Source of the DNA: Bacteroidales bacterium
Lineage (GTDB): Bacteria > Bacteroidota > Bacteroidia > Bacteroidales > JAAYJT01
NCBI GenBank assembly: GCA_014860575.1
Contig: JACZJK010000020.1
Location: 124,001 to 188,000, forward strand
Direction: 5' to 3'
Length of the DNA: 64,000 nt
Shown here: piece by piece, positions 9,355 to 17,674 of the stretch
Position numbering within the stretch: the stretch's first letter is position 1
Layout of the letters: every line of letters begins with the position of its first letter
Program-made: the position numbers and the translations under genes
The notes under the pieces: model-generated
The model's input: the letters and a program-made list of their open reading frames with translations, nothing else
What the model was told of the DNA's origin: nothing
Database searches by the model: none

Positions 9355-9386
9355 CAAAGATATAGTCGTTGATTGCATCAGCCAAA
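9355..9386 (-). promoter_or_regulatory. Promoter of the LolA-like/ABC/barrel operon
   Basis: Read on the minus strand, TTTG at 9386-9383, a 20-base spacer and TATCTTTG at 9362-9355 match both elements of the Bacteroidota consensus (TTTG, 17-23 bases, TAnnTTTG). It is about 70 bases before the start at 9283 and is the only good promoter seen for the five genes. Confidence 0.7.
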
Positions 9387-9546
9387 CTTTCGGCTGTGAA
9401 CTACGGAAATCAGCAGGTGAATAACGGAAAAGCAGGCCTGGATCAGACCCGTGGTGAAAAGTAGAATTCTAAATCTTGAGCACACATTGAAGACTCATTT
9501 TGCCCCTAAAGAGGATGTCTCAAAACCCCTGATTTTGCTGTTTTTT

Positions 9547-9580
9547 GTCATTCTTCTCCGCCGCGGCGGATCAGGATGAC
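9547..9580. repeat. 34-base imperfect palindrome (intergenic)
   Basis: Two 17-base arms meet at CCGCCG/CGGCGG with 14 of 17 positions paired, and the outer ends are GTCAT/ATGAC. It lies between the divergently placed end of the GIN-domain gene and the promoter region of the LolA-like operon. It looks like a dispersed intergenic palindrome rather than a terminator, because no T tract follows on either side at the right place. Confidence 0.6.
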
Positions 9581-9631
9581 AAGATTCAAGCTGTTGAGAT
9601 TTTTTGGTGAGGTTGCTAACTTTGAGCCATT

Positions 9632-10372
9632 TTAATTGGCATTGATAATTTTTCCCGATCCGGTGATCACCGAGCTAATGTCAGGATAATCCTTGTATTT
9701 CACCACTCCGCTGCCGCTGATGTTCACATCCAGCCGGTCAGAAACTCTTACTTCGCAGTTTCCTGAACCGCTCACTGTGATATTGGTACGTTCAGTATAA
9801 AACGGAAATGAGTAAATATTGCCCGATCCGCTGATTTCGATATTATGTTCATAAGCCTCGCCTTCGATCCAAATGCTTCCGGAACCCGAAACCCTGCTAT
9901 TGGCCATCGCGGTGATCAAACCCACATCTATGGAGCCTGATCCGCTCAGGTTCAGGTCAATATCAGCAACATCCAGCATATTTGTTGAAATGATTTCACC
10001 GGAGCCACTTACCTTCAGCTTCGAGAAATCGGGAGCGGAGATAAACACTTCAATGTCGTCGTTCCTGACATTGAGGCAATGGTCGTTTTCGATGATGAGC
10101 GTACTTCCGTTCACATAAGTAAGTATTTCAGGAAGCAGGTTGTCGAATGTTTTCACTTCCACGCTAATATTATCAGCTTGCGTAATGGTTACGGTTGCAG
10201 GAACCCTGAGGTCAACCGATATAAAATCGGGGGTGTTGCGTGTTTCGGTGAAAACGGTTCCTTTGCCCCTTATGCAGTTGAAGTCGTCGGGATCGCAGGA
10301 TGAAAATGTGAAACTGATGAGCCCTGTAATGACTAACATTAAAAAGACGTTGGGTGTAAGTTTTGTTTTCAT
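9632..10372 (-). CDS. GIN-domain (DUF2807) lipoprotein
   Basis: This 246-residue protein has a signal with a lipobox (FTFSSC, Cys26) and then the putative auto-transporter adhesin head domain, GIN. The diagnostic feature is a run of repeated SGSG turns (KVSGSGEI, NLSGSGSID, RVSGSGSIW, EISGSGNIY, TVSGSGNCE, NISGSGVVK, VITGSGKI) spaced 20-24 residues apart, which build a right-handed beta helix. These proteins are abundant lipoproteins in Bacteroidota with no settled function. It has no obvious operon partner and no good TAnnTTTG box just upstream. Confidence 0.9.
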   Translation of the reverse strand: MKTKLTPNVFLMLVITGLISFTFSSCDPDDFNCIRGKGTVFTETRNTPDFISVDLRVPATVTITQADNISVEVKTFDNLLPEILTYVNGSTLIIENDHCLNVRNDDIEVFISAPDFSKLKVSGSGEIISTNMLDVADIDLNLSGSGSIDVGLITAMANSRVSGSGSIWIEGEAYEHNIEISGSGNIYSFPFYTERTNITVSGSGNCEVRVSDRLDVNISGSGVVKYKDYPDISSVITGSGKIINAN

Positions 10373-10588
10373 AGCGAAGGTTTTATTTTACGGAATCAAG
10401 CAATTCCAATGCCAAAAACATTAGGTTTTATGTTTGACGAAATTATTAACAAAACGTTACTTTAAATTTCCTGGCATTGCGAAATTCTATCACTGCTTTA
10501 GTGTGAAAGTCAGCCTTTGCAGATGATGATGCGTGAAAATTACCATCTTTTGCAAGAAAAGTCCTATCCCCTGGCCTCCGTTCCGAAG

Positions 10589-10596
10589 TACTTTTG
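10589..10596 (+). promoter_or_regulatory. Bacteroidota -7 box (TACTTTTG) before the lectin/adhesin gene
   Basis: TACTTTTG fits TAnnTTTG about 70 bases ahead of the ATG at 10668. The rest of the 295-base intergenic region 10373-10667 holds no gene that I can support. Confidence 0.45.
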
Positions 10597-10667
10597 AACA
10601 GCTTTAATTAAGGAGGAAGCCGAAAATCCTTTTAACAGAGTAGGCATGTCTCAAACATTTTATTTTT

Positions 10668-13172
10668 ATGAAAAAACAATTACTGAAACCTATTTTAATA
10701 GGTTGTCTTTTAGCACTCAGTTTCACCGGTTGGTCGCAATATGTGATCAACGGAAATGCGATCAGCCTCGGCAACGATTGCTTTCGATTAACACCGGCCT
10801 TGACGTTTCAGGCTGGATCTGTCTGGTTTCAGAACAAGATTACTCTTAACTCCGATTTTGAGGTTACCGGTACGCTGAATTTTGGAATACTGGATGCAAA
10901 TGGTGCCGATGGAATAGCTTTTGTTTTGCAACCGGTTTGCAATGGATTGGGAACCGCTGGAGGAGGAATTGGATACCAGGGTATCTCACCTTCGCTTGCA
11001 GTGGAATTTGATACCTGGCAGAATGTAAGTGATCCGTTTGCAGATCATATCGCATTGATGAGAGATGGGGTAGTGAATCATAACACTCCAAACAATCTGC
11101 AAGGCCCCATCCCAGTGCCAAACCTGGAGAATGGCGCGAATCACCCGTATATAATCAAATGGGACGCTACCACTCAAAACATTAAGGTTTGGCTGGATGG
11201 TATACTAAGGATTGATTATACAGGTGATGTCGTCAGTGATATTTTCGGCGGTAATGCTAATGTTTTCTGGGGATTTACGGCTGCCACCGGAGCTGCGGTC
11301 AACAACCAGTCTGTTTGTATCGCTACTGTTGATTTTACTGAAGAAGGATCATTTATTGTAACTAGTCCTACCTGCCCGGATTATGATAATGGCGCCATTG
11401 ATTTCAACCCGGCGGGAGGAATTGCCCCATTCACTTTCTCATGGAGCAATGGGGAATCAACCGAGGATATCTCAGGCCTTACAGCAGGAACCTACACCCT
11501 TACCGTTACTGACGGCAACGGTTGCCAAAGTAATTATTCCATCGAAGTAACAAATGAACCGGATGTTGAAAATCCTGTCATCACCTGCCCGGACGACATC
11601 ACACAATCGGCTGATGCCGGTGAGTGTTCTGCAACAGTAGCTATAACACCTGCAACAGCCGCCGACAACTGCGGCGATCCTGCCATTGAAGGCGTAAGAA
11701 GCGATGGATTGGCATTGTCCGACCCTTATCCGCTGGGAATAACAACCATCACATGGACTGCAACTGATGATGCCGGAAACACAGACGAGTGTGTTCAGCA
11801 AGTAGTTGTAACTGATGATGAACCACCCACAATCACTTGCCCGGATGACATTGTTATGGGCAATGACCCCGGGGAGTGCGGAGCCGAGGTAGATTATGAT
11901 GTTCTTTTCGGTGATAACTGTTCGGTGGCTTCGTTGCCTGGCTTTACCCTTATAGGCACAATGGATAACACCAGCTATTTTCTTTCAGATGAATCATTTA
12001 CATGGCTTGATGCCTTTGCACATTCGCAGTTAAATGTTGGCCACATGGCTACCATTACTTCAGCCTCGGAAAATGATTTTGTTGTAAACGCACTCATTTC
12101 CAATGGCTTTGCCGCAAGCAACCCATGGATCGGCCTGACCGATGAAGAAACCGAAGGTGTGTGGAAATGGGTCACAGGAGAACCCTTTGCATACAGTAAC
12201 TGGCACGCCGGTGAACCCAATAACCTGGGAGGCGAAGATTATGTGAATTATTATAATATTGGCGGGAACATTAGATGGAATGACCTTCCAAATTCTCTTC
12301 CACCTTTCTGGACACCAAATCCTTATATCCTGGAAGTTAAAAATACGCACCTGGTGTTATTATCAGGATTGCCTTCAGGCGAGATGTTTCCGAAAGGAAC
12401 TACTACTGTCACTTACCAGGTTGTTGATGCTTCAGGAAACACAGCCGAATGCTCATTCACAGTCACTATCGAGGATGGCTGTACCTATTCACAGGGTTAC
12501 TGGAAAACACATTCGGAGTTTGGCCCTGCACCTTATGATGAAACCTGGGCATTGCTACCTGACGGAGCCAGCACGATTTTCTACCTGAGTGGAAAATCAT
12601 ATTATGAAGTAATGTGGACTGCACCTAAAGGTAATGCTTATTACATTTTGGCTCATCAGTTCATAGCTGCCGAATTGAACTTCCTTAACGGCGCCTGCCA
12701 TGAAGATGCCCAGGCTGCCGTTGCAGAAGCAACTGCTTTGTTTAACATGTACACACCTGCTCAAATCGCATCGTTGAAAGGGAATAACGCGCTTCGCCAG
12801 CAGTTCCTTGCCCTTGCCTCATTACTTGATGACTATAACAATGGCATGATTGGTCCCGGACATTGTGATGGCGGCGAGAAGTCTTCGGCTGTATATTTTG
12901 GTTCTGACGAAGCAGCAGAGATGATGGTTTATCCTAATCCTGTATCAGAAATTGGAACTGTAGAGTTTACTGCAACAGAAGATACAAGGACTACCATTGA
13001 GCTTTACAACCTGGTTGGACAGCGTATGGGAATATTGTTTGATGAAGTTGCGCAGGCAGGAACGACCTATCAGGTTGTTCTGGATGCTAAATCATACAAT
13101 AAAGGATTTTATATTGTTGTAATGAAGAGCGATAACAGTATTCAAAAGGAAAAAGTCACTATCAGCTACTAA
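10668..13172 (+). CDS. T9SS-secreted multidomain lectin/adhesin
   Basis: The 834-residue protein is a secreted mosaic. A signal peptide (1-23, ending GWSQ) precedes an L-type lectin-like domain (about 25-225, with GADGIAFVLQ and LAVEFDTWQN). Then come an SprB-type repeat (about 232-297, PFTFSWSNG and GTYTLTVTDGNGC) and a HYR domain (about 300-383). A second HYR domain begins at about 385 but is split: a C-type lectin-like domain (about 425-560, with NPWIGLTDEETEG, WHAGEPNN and WNDLP) sits between DNCSVASLPG and LLSGLPSGEMFPKGTTTVTY. A YWKTH-containing module (605-735) and a type IX sorting domain (about 750-834, VYPNP to VTISY) end the protein. It should be exported across the outer membrane, attached to the cell surface or released, and bind glycans. 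Confidence 0.9.
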   Translation: MKKQLLKPILIGCLLALSFTGWSQYVINGNAISLGNDCFRLTPALTFQAGSVWFQNKITLNSDFEVTGTLNFGILDANGADGIAFVLQPVCNGLGTAGGGIGYQGISPSLAVEFDTWQNVSDPFADHIALMRDGVVNHNTPNNLQGPIPVPNLENGANHPYIIKWDATTQNIKVWLDGILRIDYTGDVVSDIFGGNANVFWGFTAATGAAVNNQSVCIATVDFTEEGSFIVTSPTCPDYDNGAIDFNPAGGIAPFTFSWSNGESTEDISGLTAGTYTLTVTDGNGCQSNYSIEVTNEPDVENPVITCPDDITQSADAGECSATVAITPATAADNCGDPAIEGVRSDGLALSDPYPLGITTITWTATDDAGNTDECVQQVVVTDDEPPTITCPDDIVMGNDPGECGAEVDYDVLFGDNCSVASLPGFTLIGTMDNTSYFLSDESFTWLDAFAHSQLNVGHMATITSASENDFVVNALISNGFAASNPWIGLTDEETEGVWKWVTGEPFAYSNWHAGEPNNLGGEDYVNYYNIGGNIRWNDLPNSLPPFWTPNPYILEVKNTHLVLLSGLPSGEMFPKGTTTVTYQVVDASGNTAECSFTVTIEDGCTYSQGYWKTHSEFGPAPYDETWALLPDGASTIFYLSGKSYYEVMWTAPKGNAYYILAHQFIAAELNFLNGACHEDAQAAVAEATALFNMYTPAQIASLKGNNALRQQFLALASLLDDYNNGMIGPGHCDGGEKSSAVYFGSDEAAEMMVYPNPVSEIGTVEFTATEDTRTTIELYNLVGQRMGILFDEVAQAGTTYQVVLDAKSYNKGFYIVVMKSDNSIQKEKVTISY

Positions 13173-13203
13173 TCGCTGAAAGATTTCCAACGAATCATTT
13201 ATG

Positions 13204-13235
13204 GCTGGCCTGGTTTTACCGGGCCAGCTTTTTTT
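13204..13235 (+). terminator. Rho-independent terminator after the lectin gene
   Basis: A 10-base stem (GCTGGCCTGG with CCGGGCCAGC, one wobble pair) closes a TTTTA loop and is followed by seven T residues. It lies 31 bases after the stop codon. Confidence 0.9.
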
Positions 13236-13357
13236 ATGCAATGGTATGCTTAATCAGTAAACACCTTCACCCGTTCAACCAGGTTATGCAAACTACTTTC
13301 GGGCTGATGTGTGGTTATCTAGCGGATCAGAAAAAACATTCTCATAGGAGCATGTAA

Positions 13358-15658
13358 TTATTTCTGTTTTTTCACAGGGATATCAGACATGTGGAATACA
13401 ATCTCACCGCCATTGACAAGCTCACCGTGAAGCAGATAATTGCGTTTGATTTCTTTTCCATTTACGAGTACTTTCTGCACATATACATTTACAGGCCCCT
13501 GGTTCATGGTTCGAACCCACAATAGTTTTCCATTTTCAAGGTTTAGTCTTGCCTGTTCCACCAGCGGGCTGCCAATAGCATATTGGTCGCTGCCAGGAAG
13601 CACGGGGTAAAATCCCAACGCGCTGAAAATGTACCATGCGCTCATTTGCCCGGCATCGTCATTACCGCAGAGGCCGTCGGGAGCGTTGGCGTACATGGTT
13701 CGCATGATCATTCTTACCCTTTCCTGGGTTTTCCATGGCTCGCTGGTCCAGTTGTACAAATATGGGATATGGTGCCCCGGCTCATTGCCATGCACATAGG
13801 CGCCGATCATGCCATCGCGGGTGATGTCTTCGTTTTTCTCAATGTATTTGTCGTCCAGTTCAATGTTGAAGATCATATCCAGGTGGCTGGAGAATTGGTC
13901 TTTTCCTCCCATCATGGCAACCATGGTATCTGGTTCATGGGGAACGTACAAACCGTAATTCAGCGCGTTTCCTTCAATAAATCCCTGTCCGTGGGTGTCC
14001 AGCGGATCGAAACCCGGGCGCCAGTTTCCATCAGTATTTTTGGGTCGCATATAACCCAGTTCCGGATCGTACAAAACCTTATAGCTCTTTGAACGATCGA
14101 GATATGTTTTCTGCACAGTGCGATCCCCGGCCTGCTTTGCCATTTGGGCTATACACCAGTCGTTGTAGGCATATTCAAGTGTTTTGGTAACCGAATAAAC
14201 GCTGCGGTCCTCAGGTACGAAACCCAGGGCCATGTAATGCTCAAGCCCATCGAAGTAAGGAACTATGGAAGTGTTGACCGCCGCTTTCAATGCACGGTTC
14301 ACATCTGCATCAGTAGTTCCCTTTGCCATTGCATCGGCAATAACCGAAACGGCGTGGTAGCCGGTCATGCACCAGTTCTCGTTGGCGTGGTGGCTCCAGA
14401 TGGGCAACATGCGGTGCACGCTTTGATCATGATGGGCAAGCATGGATTTGATCATGTCGTTGTTTCGGGCAGGCTGGATCAGGTTAAACAGCGGATGCAG
14501 TGCGCGATAGGTGTCCCACAACGAAAAAATGGTATAATTTGTAAAACCGTTGCTTTGATGAATGTTTTGATCCAGGCCGCGGTATTGGCCGTCAACATCT
14601 TCATAAATGACCGGCGACAACATGGTGTGATACAGCGCCGTATAGAATACGACTGTGTCATTATAAGTGGGCAGAGTTGCGTCAATTTTCGAAAGCTCAC
14701 GATTCCATTTTTTCTGGCCTTCGCTGCGAACACGATCAAAATCCCAATGCGGAATTTCCTGCTGCAGGTTGTTCAAAGCCCCCTCTGTGCTTACTGCCGA
14801 CAAGGCAAATTTGACCATGAGTTGTTCCTGGTCTGTAGTGCTGAACCTGAACCAGGCCCGAATGTTCCTGCCCGCCATTTCAGGGAAATTCTCCGCTTCG
14901 TTGAATTTGCGGTAAAATCCGTTGTAGCGGTTTTCGTCGTATTTTTTATGACCGTAAGCAATGAAAGGCTTTGAAAACTGCATGGCAAAAAACATCAAAC
15001 GAGTGCGCGCCCAGCCATGCGTTTGCCTGTAACCGGTAACCGTGGAATCGTTTTCAACCCTGAGGAAAACCCAAACGTTTTTATCATCGTGGTTGTAAAT
15101 ATTGTACATCATGTCGAGCAGGAGGTGGGCGGTATCGGCTTGCGGGAAAGTATAGCGGTGAAAACCTGTTCGCTCACTGGCGGTAAGTTCAGCAAGTATG
15201 TTGTAATCATCCAGTTGCACGCGATAGTAAGCCGGTTCTGCAGCTTCGTTTTCATGGCTGAACCTTGAAAAATATCCGCTTCGGGTTTTGGCGGGATTTC
15301 CGGGTTCAAGAACCAGCGGACCGGTGCTTGGCATCACCAAAAAGTCGCCGAGGTCAGAATGGCCTGTACCACTGAAGTGTGTATGTGCGAAGCCAAAAAT
15401 CGTCGAATCGCTATACTGATATCCGGCGCAATAGCGGTAGGTTTCGGGGTTGTACTTTCCATCAATATGGAATGGAACCTGGTTGGTGGCCGGACTCAGT
15501 TGCACCATCCCGAAAGGAAGTGTGGCGCCCGGAAATGTATGGCCCATATTATCCGTTCCGGTCATTGGGTTCACAAATTTTGTGTAATCAACAAGTGCAG
15601 GTTGGCCGGATGTTGACAGGCCAAGAGAAAGCAGCAGAGGCAGAATGGTTCTTTTCAT
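13358..15658 (-). CDS. GH92 family alpha-mannosidase, exported
   Basis: About 766 residues from the ATG at 15658, with a signal peptide (RTILPLLLSLGLSTSGQP). The sequence is GH92 throughout: VNPMTGTDNMGHTFPGATLP at the N-terminus, then the catalytic-region motif YVHGNEPGHHIPYLYN (Glu near residue 626) and CGNDDAGQMSAWYIFSALG (Asp pair near 667-668). GH92 enzymes are calcium-dependent exo-acting alpha-mannosidases that trim mannans or N-glycans in the periplasm or at the surface. The longer frame to 15691 is rejected because the -7 box covers it. It stands alone, with no SusC/SusD pair beside it. Confidence 0.95.
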   Translation of the reverse strand: MKRTILPLLLSLGLSTSGQPALVDYTKFVNPMTGTDNMGHTFPGATLPFGMVQLSPATNQVPFHIDGKYNPETYRYCAGYQYSDSTIFGFAHTHFSGTGHSDLGDFLVMPSTGPLVLEPGNPAKTRSGYFSRFSHENEAAEPAYYRVQLDDYNILAELTASERTGFHRYTFPQADTAHLLLDMMYNIYNHDDKNVWVFLRVENDSTVTGYRQTHGWARTRLMFFAMQFSKPFIAYGHKKYDENRYNGFYRKFNEAENFPEMAGRNIRAWFRFSTTDQEQLMVKFALSAVSTEGALNNLQQEIPHWDFDRVRSEGQKKWNRELSKIDATLPTYNDTVVFYTALYHTMLSPVIYEDVDGQYRGLDQNIHQSNGFTNYTIFSLWDTYRALHPLFNLIQPARNNDMIKSMLAHHDQSVHRMLPIWSHHANENWCMTGYHAVSVIADAMAKGTTDADVNRALKAAVNTSIVPYFDGLEHYMALGFVPEDRSVYSVTKTLEYAYNDWCIAQMAKQAGDRTVQKTYLDRSKSYKVLYDPELGYMRPKNTDGNWRPGFDPLDTHGQGFIEGNALNYGLYVPHEPDTMVAMMGGKDQFSSHLDMIFNIELDDKYIEKNEDITRDGMIGAYVHGNEPGHHIPYLYNWTSEPWKTQERVRMIMRTMYANAPDGLCGNDDAGQMSAWYIFSALGFYPVLPGSDQYAIGSPLVEQARLNLENGKLLWVRTMNQGPVNVYVQKVLVNGKEIKRNYLLHGELVNGGEIVFHMSDIPVKKQK

Positions 15659-15688
15659 TTGGAGTAAGCTGGATTTAATTCGCTGCGG

Positions 15689-15720
15689 CAAATCTAAGAC
15701 ATTCTGAAAATTCTTGACAA
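15689..15720 (-). promoter_or_regulatory. Promoter of the GH92 gene
   Basis: On the minus strand, TTG at 15720-15718, a 21-base spacer and TAGATTTG at 15696-15689 match the Bacteroidota promoter. It ends 30 bases before the start at 15658 and fits between the methyltransferase stop codon and the GH92 gene. Confidence 0.65.
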
Positions 15721-15723
15721 TGT

Positions 15724-16512
15724 TTAGCGTGTTGCGTTGATCACAACAAACGGCACGCTAAGGCTCAGACTGCCTGCTTGCAAAACCTGCTCATTCATCC
15801 GGGACTCAACTTCGCCTAAAATTTCATCTGCATTTGTTTCCGGAAGCAGTTTTCTCCATGATGGCAGAAAGGAGGTTCGGATGAAATGATGTTGAAACAT
15901 AGCCGTTGCATCTGTGAACCTGTAACTAAATTCTTCCTTGCCCACGGTTTTGATCTGGAAACCAGATTGCTGCATAAGAGCTAGCATTTCATCAAGCGGG
16001 CGGCGTTTTTCATAGATGTGCTGATGCATTTGCCGGATGGCAACCGGCAAGTTAATTTCTTTGAGTACTTCTTCCAGTTGCTTGTAAAATTCAATAAAAG
16101 TCTGATCCAGGTTTATGCTGAGCACAAATTGTCCAATAGGTTTGAGCACTCTTGCACATTCATTCAGCACTATGTGGATATCGCTGACATTGTTGATTCC
16201 GTTGTTGCTCACGATCAGATCAATGCTGTGATCGCCAAGCGGAATCTCTTCGGCCACTCCTTTAATCAGATGGATGTTGCCAATACCAAAGGTTTCCGCT
16301 TTGCTGCCAGCAAGAGAGAGCGATTCACTATCAGGGTCAATACCATACACTTTACTGGAGTTGCCCAAACGCATGGCCAGTTCAAGCAGCGGAAAACCCG
16401 CACCGCAGCCGATGTCGAGCGCTGTGATCCCGGGCTTATAATTTACAAAATCCAGCAGCTTCAGCCCAAAGGGCGCCGACCAGAGGGGGATTTCGTCGAA
16501 GAGTTCAGACAT
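15724..16512 (-). CDS. Class I SAM-dependent methyltransferase
   Basis: The 262-residue protein has the methyltransferase motif I ALDIGCGAGFPLLELA (about 30-45), the acidic end of strand 2 (VYGIDPD) and the motif IV region DLIVSNNGINN. An ARVLKPIGQFVLSI strand follows. The substrate cannot be told; the C-terminal half (from about 160) has no recognisable specificity motif. It is the gene directly downstream of the truncated HepT fragment and has its own GH92 neighbour further on behind a separate promoter. Confidence 0.85.
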   Translation of the reverse strand: MSELFDEIPLWSAPFGLKLLDFVNYKPGITALDIGCGAGFPLLELAMRLGNSSKVYGIDPDSESLSLAGSKAETFGIGNIHLIKGVAEEIPLGDHSIDLIVSNNGINNVSDIHIVLNECARVLKPIGQFVLSINLDQTFIEFYKQLEEVLKEINLPVAIRQMHQHIYEKRRPLDEMLALMQQSGFQIKTVGKEEFSYRFTDATAMFQHHFIRTSFLPSWRKLLPETNADEILGEVESRMNEQVLQAGSLSLSVPFVVINATR

Positions 16513-16544
16513 GCTTATGGGTTGGTTCAGAACTGTGCTTTGAT

Positions 16545-16637
16545 TTAAAGTCTGTTTGGCTTATCTTCATAATAGCCGTCAATTTCCCTGATAGATTGCT
16601 TGATATCGAATAGCCAGGTCTTTATCTCATTGTCCAT
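16545..16637 (-). pseudogene. HepT-like (DUF86, HEPN) toxin, N-terminal remnant
   Basis: Reading from the ATG at 16637 gives 30 codons, MDNEIKTWLFDIKQSIREID followed by GYYEDKPNRL, and then TAA. This is the standard N-terminus of HepT/DUF86 HEPN proteins, which continue for about 80 more residues to the RNase motif RxxxxxH. That part is absent: the methyltransferase start lies 33 bases after the stop. The ATG overlaps the end of the nucleotidyltransferase gene by 11 bases, the normal arrangement of an intact MNT-HEPN pair. The gene is therefore read as a deletion remnant without nuclease activity. Confidence 0.65.
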
Positions 16638-16929
16638 AAATCATTCTTTTTGAAGAGTCAATAGATTGACGCAAATAGGGATTGTTCACGGCCTTTTCTT
16701 CTAGTAGATCAATAGGACGATTTAATAAATTTTCAAGTGATCCTTTCAGATCAAAATAGTTGTCTGCATAGTCAAACAGGTCAACGCCGGCAAAATCAAC
16801 CAGCAAATCTATGTCACTTGATGTATTAAAAGAATCCGTGAGAACAGAGCCAAATACAAAAAGCCTTGTCACTTTATGCCGGTCACACAAAGCTTTGATC
16901 TGATCCATATTTTTTTCAATAATAACCAT
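16627..16929 (-). CDS. MntA-type minimal nucleotidyltransferase (antitoxin)
   Basis: This 100-residue protein has the nucleotidyltransferase core FVFGSVLTDSFNTSSDIDLL: the GS motif followed by SDIDLL with two metal-binding aspartates, and VDF after it. Proteins of this size act as MntA antitoxins that AMPylate the paired HEPN toxin HepT. Here the partner is reduced to 30 codons (16545-16637), so the antitoxin would have no toxin to modify unless one is encoded elsewhere. The frame and the key residues look intact. Confidence 0.82.
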   Translation of the reverse strand: MVIIEKNMDQIKALCDRHKVTRLFVFGSVLTDSFNTSSDIDLLVDFAGVDLFDYADNYFDLKGSLENLLNRPIDLLEEKAVNNPYLRQSIDSSKRMIYGQ

Positions 16930-16951
16930 TTCAAAAAGTTAAACTATTTTA

Positions 16952-17005
16952 TCAGGAAGGGTGGTCGTTGGGTTTTGAAATTTCTTGTACTAATTCAATC
17001 CTCAT
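16952..17005 (-). pseudogene. 17-codon overlapping frame, possible toxin remnant
   Basis: ATG at 17005 overlaps the stop of the antitoxin-like gene by 11 bases and opens a frame of 17 codons (MRIELVQEISKPNDHPS) ending in TGA at 16954-16952. The overlap is of the kind seen in toxin-antitoxin operons, where the toxin follows directly. The frame is too short to assign to any family and could be chance. Confidence 0.2.
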
Positions 17006-17198
17006 TTGTATGAAGTTTCTTCATTATTTTTTTCCGTGAAACATTCTTCCCAGTTTTTACCAAATCCATCTGCGAACCCAACGCAAAATCCTCAAATTGT
17101 GTGTTTGTTATATTAAGAACTTCACCCTCTAATCTCCTGGCAAGTTCCGACAAAATTTCAATGGTCTTTCTATCAGCCTTAATGATAATCGCGCCCAT
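16995..17198 (-). CDS. Small antitoxin-like protein (orphan)
   Basis: The 67-residue product starts IIIKADRKTIEILSELARRL and ends in a basic helix (VSRKKIMKKL). The length, the helical content and the FEDFALGSQMDLVKTG stretch resemble small Bacteroidota antitoxins that precede RelE-like or PIN toxins. No full toxin gene follows: only a 17-codon frame overlaps its end. A weak -7-like box (TACTTTTA on the minus strand near 17211) lies just upstream. The antitoxin label is inferred from size, composition and context. Confidence 0.5.
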   Translation of the reverse strand: MGAIIIKADRKTIEILSELARRLEGEVLNITNTQFEDFALGSQMDLVKTGKNVSRKKIMKKLHTNED

Positions 17199-17251
17199 AT
17201 CATTTTTTCGTAAAAGTAGAAATAAATATCTGTTTAGATGAAAAGCCCCAA

Positions 17252-17285
17252 CTGCATCACTGTATCACTGTATCACTGCATCACA
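17252..17285. repeat. 8-base tandem repeat, four copies
   Basis: Four head-to-tail copies of ACTGYATC (ACTGCATC, ACTGTATC, ACTGTATC, ACTGCATC) lie in the gap between the antitoxin-like gene and the thioredoxin-like gene. No other feature is seen in this gap. Confidence 0.75.
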
Positions 17286-17356
17286 AAAAATGATCCCGAC
17301 GTGGGAGTTACTTTCAAAATTTAAGTATTCATAAAAGTCAGTTATACTGACCATCC

Positions 17357-17674
17357 TCACTCAAACATCATCCCATATGGCCGTGCGATGCGGTTGTGCA
17401 GTTCGTTCATGGAGATCATACCGTTGGCGCGGAATATTTCCTGCCCTTCCATAAACAGTACAATGCCCGGCACGCTCAGCATGCGGAGCTGGCCTGCCAG
17501 CTCGCGGCTTTCGGTGGCATTTACACGTATAAGCCTGATTTCCGGAAATTCCTCTTTGACCAGCGCTTCTACTTGCGGCCTAAGCGTTTTGCACACACCA
17601 CAGGTATCGTTGTAGAAATAGAGCATGAAGGAGGGGTGGGAGGAGAGGAGGATTTCAAATTCAGTAAAAGTCAT
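17357..17674 (-). CDS. Thioredoxin-like protein
   Basis: This 105-residue single-domain protein has the active-site motif DTCGVCK (Cys25 and Cys28) near the N-terminus and the conserved cis-proline loop LSVPGIVLF further on. No signal peptide is present, so it should be cytoplasmic. CGVC differs from the CGPC of housekeeping thioredoxins, so it is a thioredoxin-fold protein rather than TrxA. It is followed by nothing obviously related, and the partner is unknown. Confidence 0.85.
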   Translation of the reverse strand: MTFTEFEILLSSHPSFMLYFYNDTCGVCKTLRPQVEALVKEEFPEIRLIRVNATESRELAGQLRMLSVPGIVLFMEGQEIFRANGMISMNELHNRIARPYGMMFE

